From Gemmatimonadota bacterium (GTDB taxonomy: Bacteria; Gemmatimonadota; Gemmatimonadetes; Gemmatimonadales; Gemmatimonadaceae), in the NCBI GenBank assembly GCA_028287285.1, contig JAQBPY010000324.1:1-33440 (forward strand): DNA of 33,440 nt, written 5' to 3'. The position numbers and the translations under genes are program-made. The notes beneath the pieces are model-generated. The model made no database searches. It was not told the origin of the DNA and saw nothing but the letters and a program-made list of their open reading frames with translations. Positions 16,702 to 25,025 of the stretch are shown here, in pieces. Within the stretch, counting starts at the first letter, position 1. Each line of letters begins with the position of its first letter.

Positions 16702-16731
16702 TTGCCCAGCATGGTGCAAACCAGCTAGCTT
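16702..16731 (+). promoter_or_regulatory. Sigma70-like promoter for the yqeY-mutS2-dnaG run
   Basis: TTGCCC (16702-16707), an 18-base spacer and TAGCTT (16726-16731) lie eight bases before the ATG at 16740. The predicted transcription start is within about two bases of the start codon. No Shine-Dalgarno sequence is present. Confidence 0.5.
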
Positions 16732-16739
16732 TCAGAGCT

Positions 16740-17177
16740 ATGCCACTCTACGACAAGCTTCAGGAAGACCTCAACGCCGCTCGCAAGGCGCAGGACAAGG
16801 CGCGCGTGCTCGTCGTGGGCACAATCTTCTCCGACGTCAAGAACAAGAAAATCGAAGTCCGCCGCGATCTCACGGACGAAGAAGTGATCGACGTGCTGCG
16901 CAAGGGCATCAAGCGCCGCCGGGAATCCATCGAGATGTACACGGGAAAGCGCGACGATCTTGCTGCCAAGGAGCACGAGGAAGTCGCCATTCTCGAGGTG
17001 TACCTGCCCGCGTCCGTCAGCGACGAGGAGTTGCGCGCCGCGGTGAAGGCAGCGATCGCCGGCGGTGCCACGCAGATTGGCGCGGTGATGGGAAAAGTGC
17101 TCCCGCAGTTCAAGGGTCGCGCAGAAGGAAGCGCGATCAACGCGATTGCGCGCGAGGAGCTGGGAAAGCAGGGGTGA
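16740..17177 (+). CDS. GatB/YqeY domain protein
   Basis: This 145-residue YqeY-family helical protein resembles the tRNA-binding tail of the GatB/GatE amidotransferase subunit. It includes LQEDLNAARKAQDKARV, the RRRESIEMY block with KRDDLAAKE next to it, and ILEVYLPASVSDEEL, all usual for the family, and IGAVMGKVLPQFKGRAEGS at the C-terminus. The exact role is unknown; binding to tRNA or tRNA-like substrates is inferred from the fold. It is preceded by its own promoter-like boxes and followed after 13 bases by mutS2. Confidence 0.9.
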   Translation: MPLYDKLQEDLNAARKAQDKARVLVVGTIFSDVKNKKIEVRRDLTDEEVIDVLRKGIKRRRESIEMYTGKRDDLAAKEHEEVAILEVYLPASVSDEELRAAVKAAIAGGATQIGAVMGKVLPQFKGRAEGSAINAIAREELGKQG

Positions 17178-17190
17178 CGGCGGTGCCGCG

Positions 17191-19596
17191 ATGAACGCGC
17201 ACGCCCTCGGTATCCTCGAATTTCCGCGGCTGCTGGAGCTGGTTGCCGAGTGCGCCGCGTCTGCTCCAGGCGCCGCGCGCGTCCGTGCGATCGAGCCCGC
17301 GTCTGACCTCGCGTGGCTGGAGGCTGAGCATCGCCGCGTGGCTGCCGTGCGGTCACTGCTGGGCGGCGAACCCGCCTGGACTCCGGAGCCCGTACCCGAG
17401 CTTTCGGGCGCCATCAAACGGTTGCGCGTCGTGGGTAGCGTGTGGAACGGCCTGGAGCTCGTTGCGGGCGGCATATTGCTCCGCTCCGCACGCCGGACGC
17501 GAGAGGCACTCACCGATGATCGCCGGCCCACGCTGATTCGTGCGGTGCTTGGAGGGTTCGCGAGCAAGATGGTCGTCGCGAAAGCACAGGAAGCGGAGAT
17601 CGAGCGTGCGCTGGGTGAAGATGGCGTCGTCAAGGATGATGCGTCGCCGGCACTGCGCCGCATTCGGCGCGAGCTGCGTGCCTCACATGGCGAATTGATC
17701 CGCATTCTCGAGAAAGTGATGAGCTCCCTCGAGCCGCATCATCGTGCACCCGACATGTCCGTCACCGTGCGCGACGGCCGGTACGTGATTCCCGTTCGTC
17801 GTGAAGGTGCACGTGGCGTTGGCGGTATCGTTCACGGGACATCGGGCACGGGCGGAACAATGTTCGTGGAACCGCCGGCGGCCGTAGAATACGGCAATCG
17901 CATTCGTGAGCTCGAGTCGGACGAGCATGAGGAAGTCGAGCGCATTCTTGCCGAGTTGACGGACAACATTCGTCCGTTGCGCGAAGGTCTCGCCGATTCG
18001 CTCGACGCACTGGCCGAGCTCGACTCGCTGCACGCGCGCGCGCGATATGCCATCCAGTTTGCGTGCACGCCGGCAGACCTCGTTCGTTCGCGGGACGGTT
18101 TCGACATTCGCGATGCGCGCCATCCTCTGCTGTTAGCAAAGGGTGTGGACGTTGTGCCGTTCGATCTGGCGATGTTTTCAGAGGAGCGGACGCTGCTGGT
18201 ATCGGGTCCCAACACGGGCGGTAAAACTGTCCTGCTCAAGGCCCTGGGTCTGATTTCCATGATGTCGCAGGCAGGGATTCCGGCGCCGGTTGGTGCGGAA
18301 AGCAGGATTCCCGTATTCGATGACGTGCTGGCGGACATCGGCGACGAACAATCCATCGAAGCGAGCCTCTCCACATTCTCGGCGCACCTCAAGAATCTGT
18401 CCGAGATACTGCGGCTTGCCACGCCGGACTCTCTGGTGCTGGTAGACGAGCTTGGGTCGGGAACAGATCCGCAGGAGGGCGCGGCGCTCGGGTGGGCAAT
18501 TCTCGAAACGCTCACCGCGCGCGGTACGACGACGCTCGCATCGACGCATCTTGGGCAACTGAAGGAGCTCGCGACCCAGGTGCCAGGTGTTGTCAATGCG
18601 TCCCTGCAGTTTGATGCTGTGCAACTGGCGCCCACGTACCGACTCATCAAGGGTGTGCCAGGCCGCTCCTACGGCATCAGCATCGCTCGCCGGCTGAATC
18701 TTCCGGAAGCTGTCGTCGCACGCGCAGAGGAGCGCATTCCGCAGGGAGAGCGTGACATGGCCGCGCTCATCGAGCGGCTGGAAAAGAAGGAAGGGGAGCT
18801 GGAAACTCGCGAGCGCGAAGCCACGGCGATGGTGGACGACGCGCGTGAGCGAATCGCGAGCATCGTGAAGCGCGAGCACAATGTGCGTGAGCGTGAACGC
18901 ACGGCGGAAAAGGCTGCACGTCAGGATGCACGAAAGTATGTGCTGGAAGCACGCGCCGAGATCGACCGTACCATCAAGGAGCTGAAGAAGAAGGGTGCGG
19001 AAGCGGCAGATGGTGCGGTGGAGGAGCTTGGCCGGGATGCGCGCCGTAAAGCCGAGGAGCTCGCGGCAAGGCAGGCAAATCTGCTTGATCGTCTCGATGC
19101 CGAAGAGCGTTCAGCGCAGAGAAAGCGCGGTACGGTTCCCCCTGCGCAGCGCACGCCTGTTGCGGCGGGCGATCTCGTTGAAGTCGGGACGCTCGGCGGA
19201 AAGATTGGACGCGTGCTGGAGCTGCGCGGTAAGGAAGCACACATCGTTGTGGGCTCCATGAAGCTCACGATGAAGCTGTCCACGCTGCGCCGCGCTGAGC
19301 AGCAGAAGATCGAGCAGGCGGTGAGCTACATCGGTGATGCGCCCGAGGTGCACGTCAGCACCGAAGTGAACCTGCTCGGCATGCGAGCCGACGAGGCCGA
19401 AGGCATGGTGCTCCAGGCGCTCGACGGCGCAATTCGCGCCGACCTCAAGAGCCTGCGCATCATCCACGGCAAGGGCACCGGTGCGTTGCGCCAGGTGGTT
19501 GACGAGATGCTCCGCAAGGATACCCGGGTGCGCGAATTCCACATGGCTGGGTGGAATGAAGGTGGCGCCGGCGTGACCATCGCGGTGTTTGCGTGA
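17191..19596 (+). CDS. mutS2: MutS2 (Smr-domain MutS paralogue)
   Basis: This 801-residue MutS2 protein has the core and clamp region (about 1-330), Walker A GPNTGGKT (339-346), Walker B LVDELGSGTDP (about 417-427), a long charged coiled coil (about 510-640), a KOW-like segment (GDLVEVGTLGGKIGRVLEL) and a C-terminal Smr domain (725-801). MutS2 suppresses recombination and, in Bacillus, acts on collided ribosomes. The Smr HGKGTG motif (759-764) is intact, but the usual LDLRG is replaced by VNLLG, removing the Asp and Arg of the LDxR nuclease motif. The ATG at 17191 matches the family's N-terminus; upstream in-frame GTG codons overlap yqeY. The stop overlaps the dnaG start (GTGA). Confidence 0.95.
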   Translation: MNAHALGILEFPRLLELVAECAASAPGAARVRAIEPASDLAWLEAEHRRVAAVRSLLGGEPAWTPEPVPELSGAIKRLRVVGSVWNGLELVAGGILLRSARRTREALTDDRRPTLIRAVLGGFASKMVVAKAQEAEIERALGEDGVVKDDASPALRRIRRELRASHGELIRILEKVMSSLEPHHRAPDMSVTVRDGRYVIPVRREGARGVGGIVHGTSGTGGTMFVEPPAAVEYGNRIRELESDEHEEVERILAELTDNIRPLREGLADSLDALAELDSLHARARYAIQFACTPADLVRSRDGFDIRDARHPLLLAKGVDVVPFDLAMFSEERTLLVSGPNTGGKTVLLKALGLISMMSQAGIPAPVGAESRIPVFDDVLADIGDEQSIEASLSTFSAHLKNLSEILRLATPDSLVLVDELGSGTDPQEGAALGWAILETLTARGTTTLASTHLGQLKELATQVPGVVNASLQFDAVQLAPTYRLIKGVPGRSYGISIARRLNLPEAVVARAEERIPQGERDMAALIERLEKKEGELETREREATAMVDDARERIASIVKREHNVRERERTAEKAARQDARKYVLEARAEIDRTIKELKKKGAEAADGAVEELGRDARRKAEELAARQANLLDRLDAEERSAQRKRGTVPPAQRTPVAAGDLVEVGTLGGKIGRVLELRGKEAHIVVGSMKLTMKLSTLRRAEQQKIEQAVSYIGDAPEVHVSTEVNLLGMRADEAEGMVLQALDGAIRADLKSLRIIHGKGTGALRQVVDEMLRKDTRVREFHMAGWNEGGAGVTIAVFA

Positions 19597-21413
19597 TCTC
19601 GGACGACACGATCGAGCGCGTGCGAGACGCCGCCGACATCGTGGGCGTGATTGGTGAGTACGTCAATCTCAAGCGCCACGGCTCGGACTTTCGCGGCCCA
19701 TGCCCCTTTCATCAGGGCACAGGCCCGAATTTTTCCGTCTCCGCAAAGAAGCAGTTCTACTACTGCTTCGTGTGCCACGAAAAGGGCGATGTCTTCAGCT
19801 ACCTGATGAAGCGCCTTGGCGTGGACTGGCCGACCTCCGTTCGAATGGTCGCGGAGAAATCCGGCATCGAGGTGATTGAAACGGAGAATCACCGCTCGGA
19901 CGAGAAGGACGCCCGCGAACCGCTGTGGGAAGTGAACGGGGTGGCCGCCGAGTACTTCCGGACGACATTGTGGGACGATGCACTTGGTGCTACGGCGCGA
20001 ACCTATCTGGAGGAGCGAGGCGTCAGCCGCGAGCTGGCCGACAAGATCGGTATCGGCTTTGCGCCGCGTGAGATCGGCCTCATGCGGTCGCACCTCAACA
20101 CACTCGGCTTCGAGGATGCGCGGCTGCTCGAGGTGGGGTTGCTCGTCCTGCCCGAAGGAAGCAGCGAACCACGTCCGCGCTTTCGTGACCGGCTCATCTT
20201 TCCCATTTCGGATGTCTCGAGCCGGGTGGTGGGATTTGGCGGACGGCTGCTTGGCCCTGGCGAACCCAAGTATCTCAATTCGGCGGAGTCGCCCGTATTC
20301 AGCAAGGGCAAGCTCTTGTATGGGTTGCATTGGGCCAAGCAGGCGGCGCGGCGCGATGAGCGCATGCTCGTGGTAGAAGGATATTTCGATGTCGTGCGCC
20401 TCATTGGCGCAGGCGTCGAGAGTGTCGTTGCGCCCATGGGAACTGCGCTGACGGATGAACAGGCAAAGCTCGTTCGGCGGTATACCCAGCGCGTATTTCT
20501 CCTCTACGATTCGGACAAGGCTGGCCTCAAGGCAACCTTTCGATCCGGCGACGAACTTCTGGCGCAGGGCGCTGCGGTGCAGGTCGTCACGCTGCCGGAC
20601 GGTGAGGATCCCGACACCTTCGTTCGGACGAACGGCGCGCGCGGGCTGGAAGCGCAAATCGCCACGTCCATCGATGTGTTCGAGCGAAAGATCCAGATTC
20701 TGGAGCGAGGGGGATGGTTCGCTGATCTGCGCAAGAAACGACAGGCCCTCGATCGCCTGCTGCCCACGCTTCGCGCCACCAGCGATCCGCTTACGCGCGA
20801 CATGTATCTCGGGTACGCGGCTTCGGCAGCGGGCGTTACCCGTGAGCTTCTGGAGCGTGAGCTGAGTGCCGCGTCGCGCGCGCGCGCCGGCCGGCCGGCC
20901 GCCACGCGCGAGGCGTCGCGTGAATTCAATGAGCCGCGCCCGGAGGTGCCGGTTCGCAAGCGGGACCACCGCATCGCCGGCGAGCGTGCTGCGAGCGCCG
21001 AACGCGAGCTCATACGTGTGCTCCTCCACCGACCGGCCTACTTCGAGCAGGTCATGGAGCGTGCCGATGAAAAAAGCTTCCGCAATCCGGACATGGAGCG
21101 GATCTTCAAGGCACTGCTGGCCAACGACGGCGATCCTGTGCCCGACAAGCTCGTGGAGCACCTGGACGGTGATTCCGTGCTCATCATGGAAGAGTTGCTC
21201 GAGGAAACCGGAGGTCTCGAACATGCCGACGAAACGGTGGCCGGTGCGCTCTCCGCCATGCACGAACGCGCGATCACCGAACGCATGTCGGAGATCGACC
21301 GGGAAATGCCGATCGCCTCGGACGGCCAGAAGACCGAGCTCACGAAGGAAAAGATGAAGCTCAGGGATGAACTGAAGGGCCTGGGGGGGCAGTGGTGGAA
21401 GAAATTTCGGTGA
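19593..21413 (+). CDS. dnaG: DNA primase DnaG
   Basis: This 606-residue primase has the CHC2 zinc-binding domain (C37, H40, C58, C61), the RNA-polymerase-like basic segment RDRLIFPISD (198-207), and the TOPRIM motifs VEGYFDVV (261-268) and DSDKAG (306-311). A linker near residues 430-445, coded by a CG/GGCC simple repeat, leads to the C-terminal helicase-binding region. It makes RNA primers for replication. The GTG start overlaps mutS2 by four bases. In many bacteria rpoD follows dnaG; here a zinc-ribbon protein and recJ follow. Confidence 0.96.
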   Translation: MISDDTIERVRDAADIVGVIGEYVNLKRHGSDFRGPCPFHQGTGPNFSVSAKKQFYYCFVCHEKGDVFSYLMKRLGVDWPTSVRMVAEKSGIEVIETENHRSDEKDAREPLWEVNGVAAEYFRTTLWDDALGATARTYLEERGVSRELADKIGIGFAPREIGLMRSHLNTLGFEDARLLEVGLLVLPEGSSEPRPRFRDRLIFPISDVSSRVVGFGGRLLGPGEPKYLNSAESPVFSKGKLLYGLHWAKQAARRDERMLVVEGYFDVVRLIGAGVESVVAPMGTALTDEQAKLVRRYTQRVFLLYDSDKAGLKATFRSGDELLAQGAAVQVVTLPDGEDPDTFVRTNGARGLEAQIATSIDVFERKIQILERGGWFADLRKKRQALDRLLPTLRATSDPLTRDMYLGYAASAAGVTRELLERELSAASRARAGRPAATREASREFNEPRPEVPVRKRDHRIAGERAASAERELIRVLLHRPAYFEQVMERADEKSFRNPDMERIFKALLANDGDPVPDKLVEHLDGDSVLIMEELLEETGGLEHADETVAGALSAMHERAITERMSEIDREMPIASDGQKTELTKEKMKLRDELKGLGGQWWKKFR

Positions 21414-21485
21414 GAACCCGCCGCCCGGGTTATGATCCTATGTTGTCCTGTCGCGCAGCATTCTCGTCTTCCCGTCATCCCCGCC

Positions 21486-22190
21486 ATGCATCCTGACGTC
21501 CAGAAACTCCTCGCCGTGCAGGTTGACGACGTGCTCTTGTACGACCTCGAAGACCGATTGGCATCATTGCAGCCCCGCCTTGCGGCCCTCGAGAAGGAAC
21601 GTGGCAAAGTGAGCGCACAGCTCGACCGCGGGCGCGAATCCATCGCCGCCGAAGAAGCGCGGCATCGGGACGTGATGCTCAAGGTCGAGGCCAACCGGGC
21701 GCTCGTGGAGCGCAGCCAGCGGGCGTACGAAAGCGTGACGTCGCCCAAGGAGGCCAACGCGGCCATCGCGCAGCTCGAGCAGACCAAGCGCATGGTTGAC
21801 GACAGCGAGCGTGACGCGGCGCAGGTCCAGGGGCGCATCAACGAGCTTCGCCATCACGTGGCGGACCTCGAGGGAATGCTTGCCGAGGTCGAGACACGAC
21901 AAGCCGCAACCCGTACCGAGCTGGAGACGGAGAAACAGGCCATCGATGCGGAGATCGTCGCGGCCAGGGCCAAGCGTGAAGCGTCGGCGCTGCTGGTCCC
22001 GCGCGCCATCATCTCCAAGTACGATCGTGTCAGGCTCCGCAAGCGGAGTGACTCGGTGTTTCCGCTGCGTGGCACGTCATGCAGTGCCTGCGACACCGCC
22101 ATTCCAACCCAGCGCCGCTCCGTCATGGCGTCATCTGGCGCACTCGAGATGTGCGAAGGGTGTGGAGTGCTCCTGTACGCGGCGGAATGA
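21486..22190 (+). CDS. Coiled-coil zinc-ribbon protein (CT398 / zf-RING_7 family)
   Basis: This 234-residue protein consists of a long antiparallel coiled coil (about 5-180, rich in Glu, Arg and Ala, with SPKEANAAIAQLE at the helical turn) and a C-terminal zinc ribbon with CSACDTAIP and CEGCGVLLY. This layout matches the Chlamydia CT398 group, whose members are often encoded beside dnaG and rpoD. The function is not settled; proposals link the family to sigma-54 or secretion proteins. The start ATG 21486 was chosen because family similarity begins at MHPDVQKLLAVQ; an ATG at 21432 would add 18 unrelated residues. No Shine-Dalgarno sequence is visible. Confidence 0.82.
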   Translation: MHPDVQKLLAVQVDDVLLYDLEDRLASLQPRLAALEKERGKVSAQLDRGRESIAAEEARHRDVMLKVEANRALVERSQRAYESVTSPKEANAAIAQLEQTKRMVDDSERDAAQVQGRINELRHHVADLEGMLAEVETRQAATRTELETEKQAIDAEIVAARAKREASALLVPRAIISKYDRVRLRKRSDSVFPLRGTSCSACDTAIPTQRRSVMASSGALEMCEGCGVLLYAAE

Positions 22191-22203
22191 TCCGTTCTCA
22201 CCA

Positions 22204-22232
22204 TTGAACGGCTGGCGGGCGCTGTCTAGGTT
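22204..22232 (+). promoter_or_regulatory. Sigma70-like promoter of recJ, predicted leaderless
   Basis: TTGAAC (22204-22209), a 17-base spacer and TAGGTT (22227-22232) are followed by six bases and the recJ ATG at 22239. The expected +1 is the A of the start codon. No ribosome-binding site is visible. Confidence 0.55.
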
Positions 22233-22238
22233 GCGTTC

Positions 22239-23966
22239 ATGACCGTTGCGCCGCCCGTCACTCGCGCTCGTGCTCGTTGGATCCTTCCCGCGGCGGTCGA
22301 CACCGCCGCGGTGCGGGCACTTTGCGAGGAGATCAACCTGCCTGAGCCGGTGTGCCGCCTGCTGGTGACACGCGGGCTGGGTGCGTCCGAGCCTGCCAAG
22401 CGATATTTGCGGCCACGGCTGGAGCACCTGCTGCCCGGTGAGCAGCTCATGGACCTCGAGCGTGCCGTTGCCCGCCTCATGCGCGCCATACGCGATGGTG
22501 AGACCATTCTCGTCCATGGCGACTACGATGTCGACGGCATGGCATCCACCACCCTGATGACGCGGGCGCTGCGTCTCCTGGGCGGAAAGCCGGTGCCATT
22601 CATCCCGCAGCGTCTCGTTGATGGATATGACCTCGGCGAGGCGGGAGTGCGTGCCGCACAGGCTGCCGGGGCCACCGTGGTCCTCACCTGCGACTGCGGC
22701 ACCAGCGCCGTTACCCCGGTGGCCACGCTCCAGGCTCTGGGAATCGACGTCATCATCAGCGATCACCACTTGCCTGGCGGTGACCTGCCCAACGCCTTCG
22801 CCATACTGAACCCGAAGCGTCCGGGCTGCGGCTCCGAAGACAAGGACCTCGCCGCTGTCGGCGTTGCGTTCAAGCTTGCGCTCGCGCTTACCCGCGCCAT
22901 GGGCGGCAACGAGAACGCTGTCTTCGGCATGCTCGATCTCGTTGCGCTGGCGACCATTGCCGACATTGCGCCACTCAAGGGCGAGAATCGGGTGTTTGCA
23001 CGCTATGGGCTGAAAATGATGGCGGAGACGCAGAACGTCGGGCTGCGAGCGCTGATTCGCGCGGCCGGGCTGGAAGGCAAGCCACTCACCGCCGGCCGCG
23101 TGGGGTTTGTCCTGGCGCCCCGCCTCAATGCAGTTGGTCGTCTCGATCGCGCCATGCGCGGCGTGGAGCTTCTTACCACAACCAACGAGCACGACGCCAA
23201 CGCCATTGCGCGGTCACTCGAGGAATTCAACGTCAGGCGCCAGGAAATCGATCGCGCGGTGCTGGACGAAGCGCGCAAGCGGGTACTGGCGCTGGATCTC
23301 GATGAGACGTTCGGCATCGTGCTCGCGTCGGACGGCTGGCACCCCGGCGTCATCGGCATCGTCGCGTCGAGACTGGTCGAGGAGTTCGGACGTCCCACCA
23401 TCCTCATTGGCCTCGAAGCCGATGAAGGAAAAGGCTCGGGACGTTCCATTTCGCGCTTCGATCTTCATGGTGGGATCGCCAAATACAAGCACATGCTCAA
23501 GCGTTTTGGCGGACATCGCAGCGCCGCGGGCGTTACCATCGCGCGCGACATGGTCCCCGAGTTTGCGCGTGCGTTCAACGAGGGCGCTCGTTCCGAGCTC
23601 ACCCTCGATGATCTCGTGCCGGAGCTGCGTGTCGACATGGAAGTAGCGCCCGAGGACGTCACCACCGAATTCGAGAAGCTGCTGCGCCACCTCGAGCCAT
23701 GTGGTATGGGCAATCCATCGCCGTTGCTCGTCACGCGCGGACTCAAGCTCGCGTCGCCGCCACGACGTGTCGGCAAGGAGGGCCTGAAGTTGAGCATCGA
23801 CATGGGCGTCGACAAACCGCTCGAGGCCATTGGCTGGTCCATGGGGGAGCGGGGCAAGGAGCTCGACATGGACAGCCGTTTCGACATTGCCTATCGCCTC
23901 GAGCAGGACGAATTTCGCGGCGTGTCCCGCCTGCAGGCCAGGCTCGCCGACTTTCGGGTCGAGTAG
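22239..23966 (+). CDS. recJ: Single-stranded-DNA exonuclease RecJ
   Basis: This 575-residue DHH-superfamily nuclease degrades single-stranded DNA from the 5' end in recombination and mismatch repair. Catalytic motifs are HGDYDVDG (93-100), CDCGTSA (151-157), SDHHLPGGDLP (174-184) and ATIADIAPL (238-246). The DHHA1 domain has SDGWHPGVIGIVASRL and GGHRSAAG, and a C-terminal OB-like domain includes CGMGNPSP. It has its own promoter-like boxes. The TAG stop abuts the TTG start of rsmD. Confidence 0.96.
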   Translation: MTVAPPVTRARARWILPAAVDTAAVRALCEEINLPEPVCRLLVTRGLGASEPAKRYLRPRLEHLLPGEQLMDLERAVARLMRAIRDGETILVHGDYDVDGMASTTLMTRALRLLGGKPVPFIPQRLVDGYDLGEAGVRAAQAAGATVVLTCDCGTSAVTPVATLQALGIDVIISDHHLPGGDLPNAFAILNPKRPGCGSEDKDLAAVGVAFKLALALTRAMGGNENAVFGMLDLVALATIADIAPLKGENRVFARYGLKMMAETQNVGLRALIRAAGLEGKPLTAGRVGFVLAPRLNAVGRLDRAMRGVELLTTTNEHDANAIARSLEEFNVRRQEIDRAVLDEARKRVLALDLDETFGIVLASDGWHPGVIGIVASRLVEEFGRPTILIGLEADEGKGSGRSISRFDLHGGIAKYKHMLKRFGGHRSAAGVTIARDMVPEFARAFNEGARSELTLDDLVPELRVDMEVAPEDVTTEFEKLLRHLEPCGMGNPSPLLVTRGLKLASPPRRVGKEGLKLSIDMGVDKPLEAIGWSMGERGKELDMDSRFDIAYRLEQDEFRGVSRLQARLADFRVE

Positions 23967-24485
23967 TTGCGAATCGTTGCCGGCCAATGGCGCGGACGTC
24001 GGCTCGTCGTGCCCAACGGCGACATCGTGCGCCCCACCGCTGATCGCGTTCGCGAAGCATGGATGAGCATCGTCCAGCCCTGGATTCCCGGCGCCCGCGT
24101 GCTCGACCTGTTCGCCGGCTCCGGTGCGCTGGGCATCGAAGCACTGTCGCGCGGTGCCGGTCACGTCGATTTCGTCGAGACGGCAACACCGAGCCTGAAT
24201 GCCATCGGCGAGAACCTCACCCAGCTTGGCGTGGGATCCGAGGCCAAGGTGCACAAGATGGATGCCTTCACGTTTCTCGACGTGGTTCATGCGGATGCGT
24301 ACGACATTGCCTTTGCCGATCCTCCGTACGACAAGGGCCACGCCGCCAAAATCGCCGAGTTGTGGCTGGCTACGCCCTTTGCGGCCATCCTTGGGGTCGA
24401 GCACAATGCCTGGGAAAAATTGCCGGACGGCGGCGAAAAGCGAAAATACGGCAGCACGGCCATCACGTTTTTTCGCACCCGCTGA
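23967..24485 (+). CDS. rsmD: 16S rRNA (guanine966-N2)-methyltransferase RsmD
   Basis: This 172-residue methyltransferase has the N-terminal MRIVAGQWRGRRL motif, RPTADRVREAWMS, the SAM loop LDLFAGSGALGIEALSRGA and the catalytic DPPY in IAFADPPYD. It methylates G966 of 16S rRNA in the small subunit. The TTG start immediately follows the recJ stop and fits the family's exact N-terminus. rsmD followed by coaD is a widely conserved pair. Confidence 0.95.
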   Translation: MRIVAGQWRGRRLVVPNGDIVRPTADRVREAWMSIVQPWIPGARVLDLFAGSGALGIEALSRGAGHVDFVETATPSLNAIGENLTQLGVGSEAKVHKMDAFTFLDVVHADAYDIAFADPPYDKGHAAKIAELWLATPFAAILGVEHNAWEKLPDGGEKRKYGSTAITFFRTR

Positions 24486-24533
24486 TCGCGGTCACGCGTT
24501 GCGCTTTGGCCCGCACACGTCGATTCTTCCCAC

Positions 24534-25025
24534 GTGCCGAACTCACGCATCGCCATCTACGCAGGCAGCTTCGATCCCATCACCCGTGGGCACGAAGACC
24601 TCATGCATCGCAGCCTGTAATTCGTCGATACGCTGATCGTGGCGGTCGCGATCAATGCCACGAAGCAGCCGCTCTTCACCATCGACGAGCGCGTCGGGAT
24701 GATTCGCTCGTCACTGGGCCACGAGCCCAACATCGAAGTTCGGTCGTTCGGTGGCCTCCTGGTGGATTTTGCCCGAGACGTTGGCGCGTCGCTGCTCATT
24801 CGCGGACTGCGCGCCGTCAGTGACTTCGAGTACGAGTATCAGATGGCGTTGATGAACCGCCACTTGTCGCCGAAGCTCGAGACGGTGTTCATGGTCCCCT
24901 CGCTCGACACCACTTACATCAGCGCGAGCCTCGTGCGCGAAGTGGCGCGCTATGGTGGCAACGTCAAGGACCTCGTGCACCCAACCGTTGCCGAGGCGCT
25001 GCGCGCCAAGCTCGGAACGAAGTGA
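24534..25025 (+). pseudogene. coaD: Phosphopantetheine adenylyltransferase coaD interrupted by in-frame TAA at codon 29
   Basis: The full reading frame would give a 163-residue CoaD, which makes dephospho-CoA from phosphopantetheine and ATP. Codons 6-25 read IAIYAGSFDPITRGHEDLMH, including the nucleotidyltransferase motif TxGH (T17, H20). Codon 29, at 24618-24620, is TAA where relatives usually have Glu or Gln (SL-E/Q-FVDTLIVAV). The same frame then continues through KQPLFTIDERV, LIRGLRAVSDFEYEYQ, YISASLVREVA and HPTVAEAL, all in good family order and with no other defect. Restarting at GTG 24639 would lose the TxGH motif, so no active enzyme is expected. CoaD is normally essential, so a sequencing or assembly error is the first suspect. 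The GTG start at 24534 has TTGCGC-17-GATTCT just upstream. The end overlaps pta by four bases. Confidence 0.88.

Noticed and set aside
19326-21263. Long open frame (645 codons) on the minus strand opposite mutS2 and dnaG
   Set aside because: It is antisense to two clearly conserved genes, spans their junction and shows no recognisable domain. Long antisense frames are expected in GC-rich coding DNA.
24639-25025. Treating the downstream part of coaD as a complete gene starting at GTG 24639
   Set aside because: That product would lack the TxGH nucleotide-binding motif, which is encoded in the same frame just upstream of the TAA.
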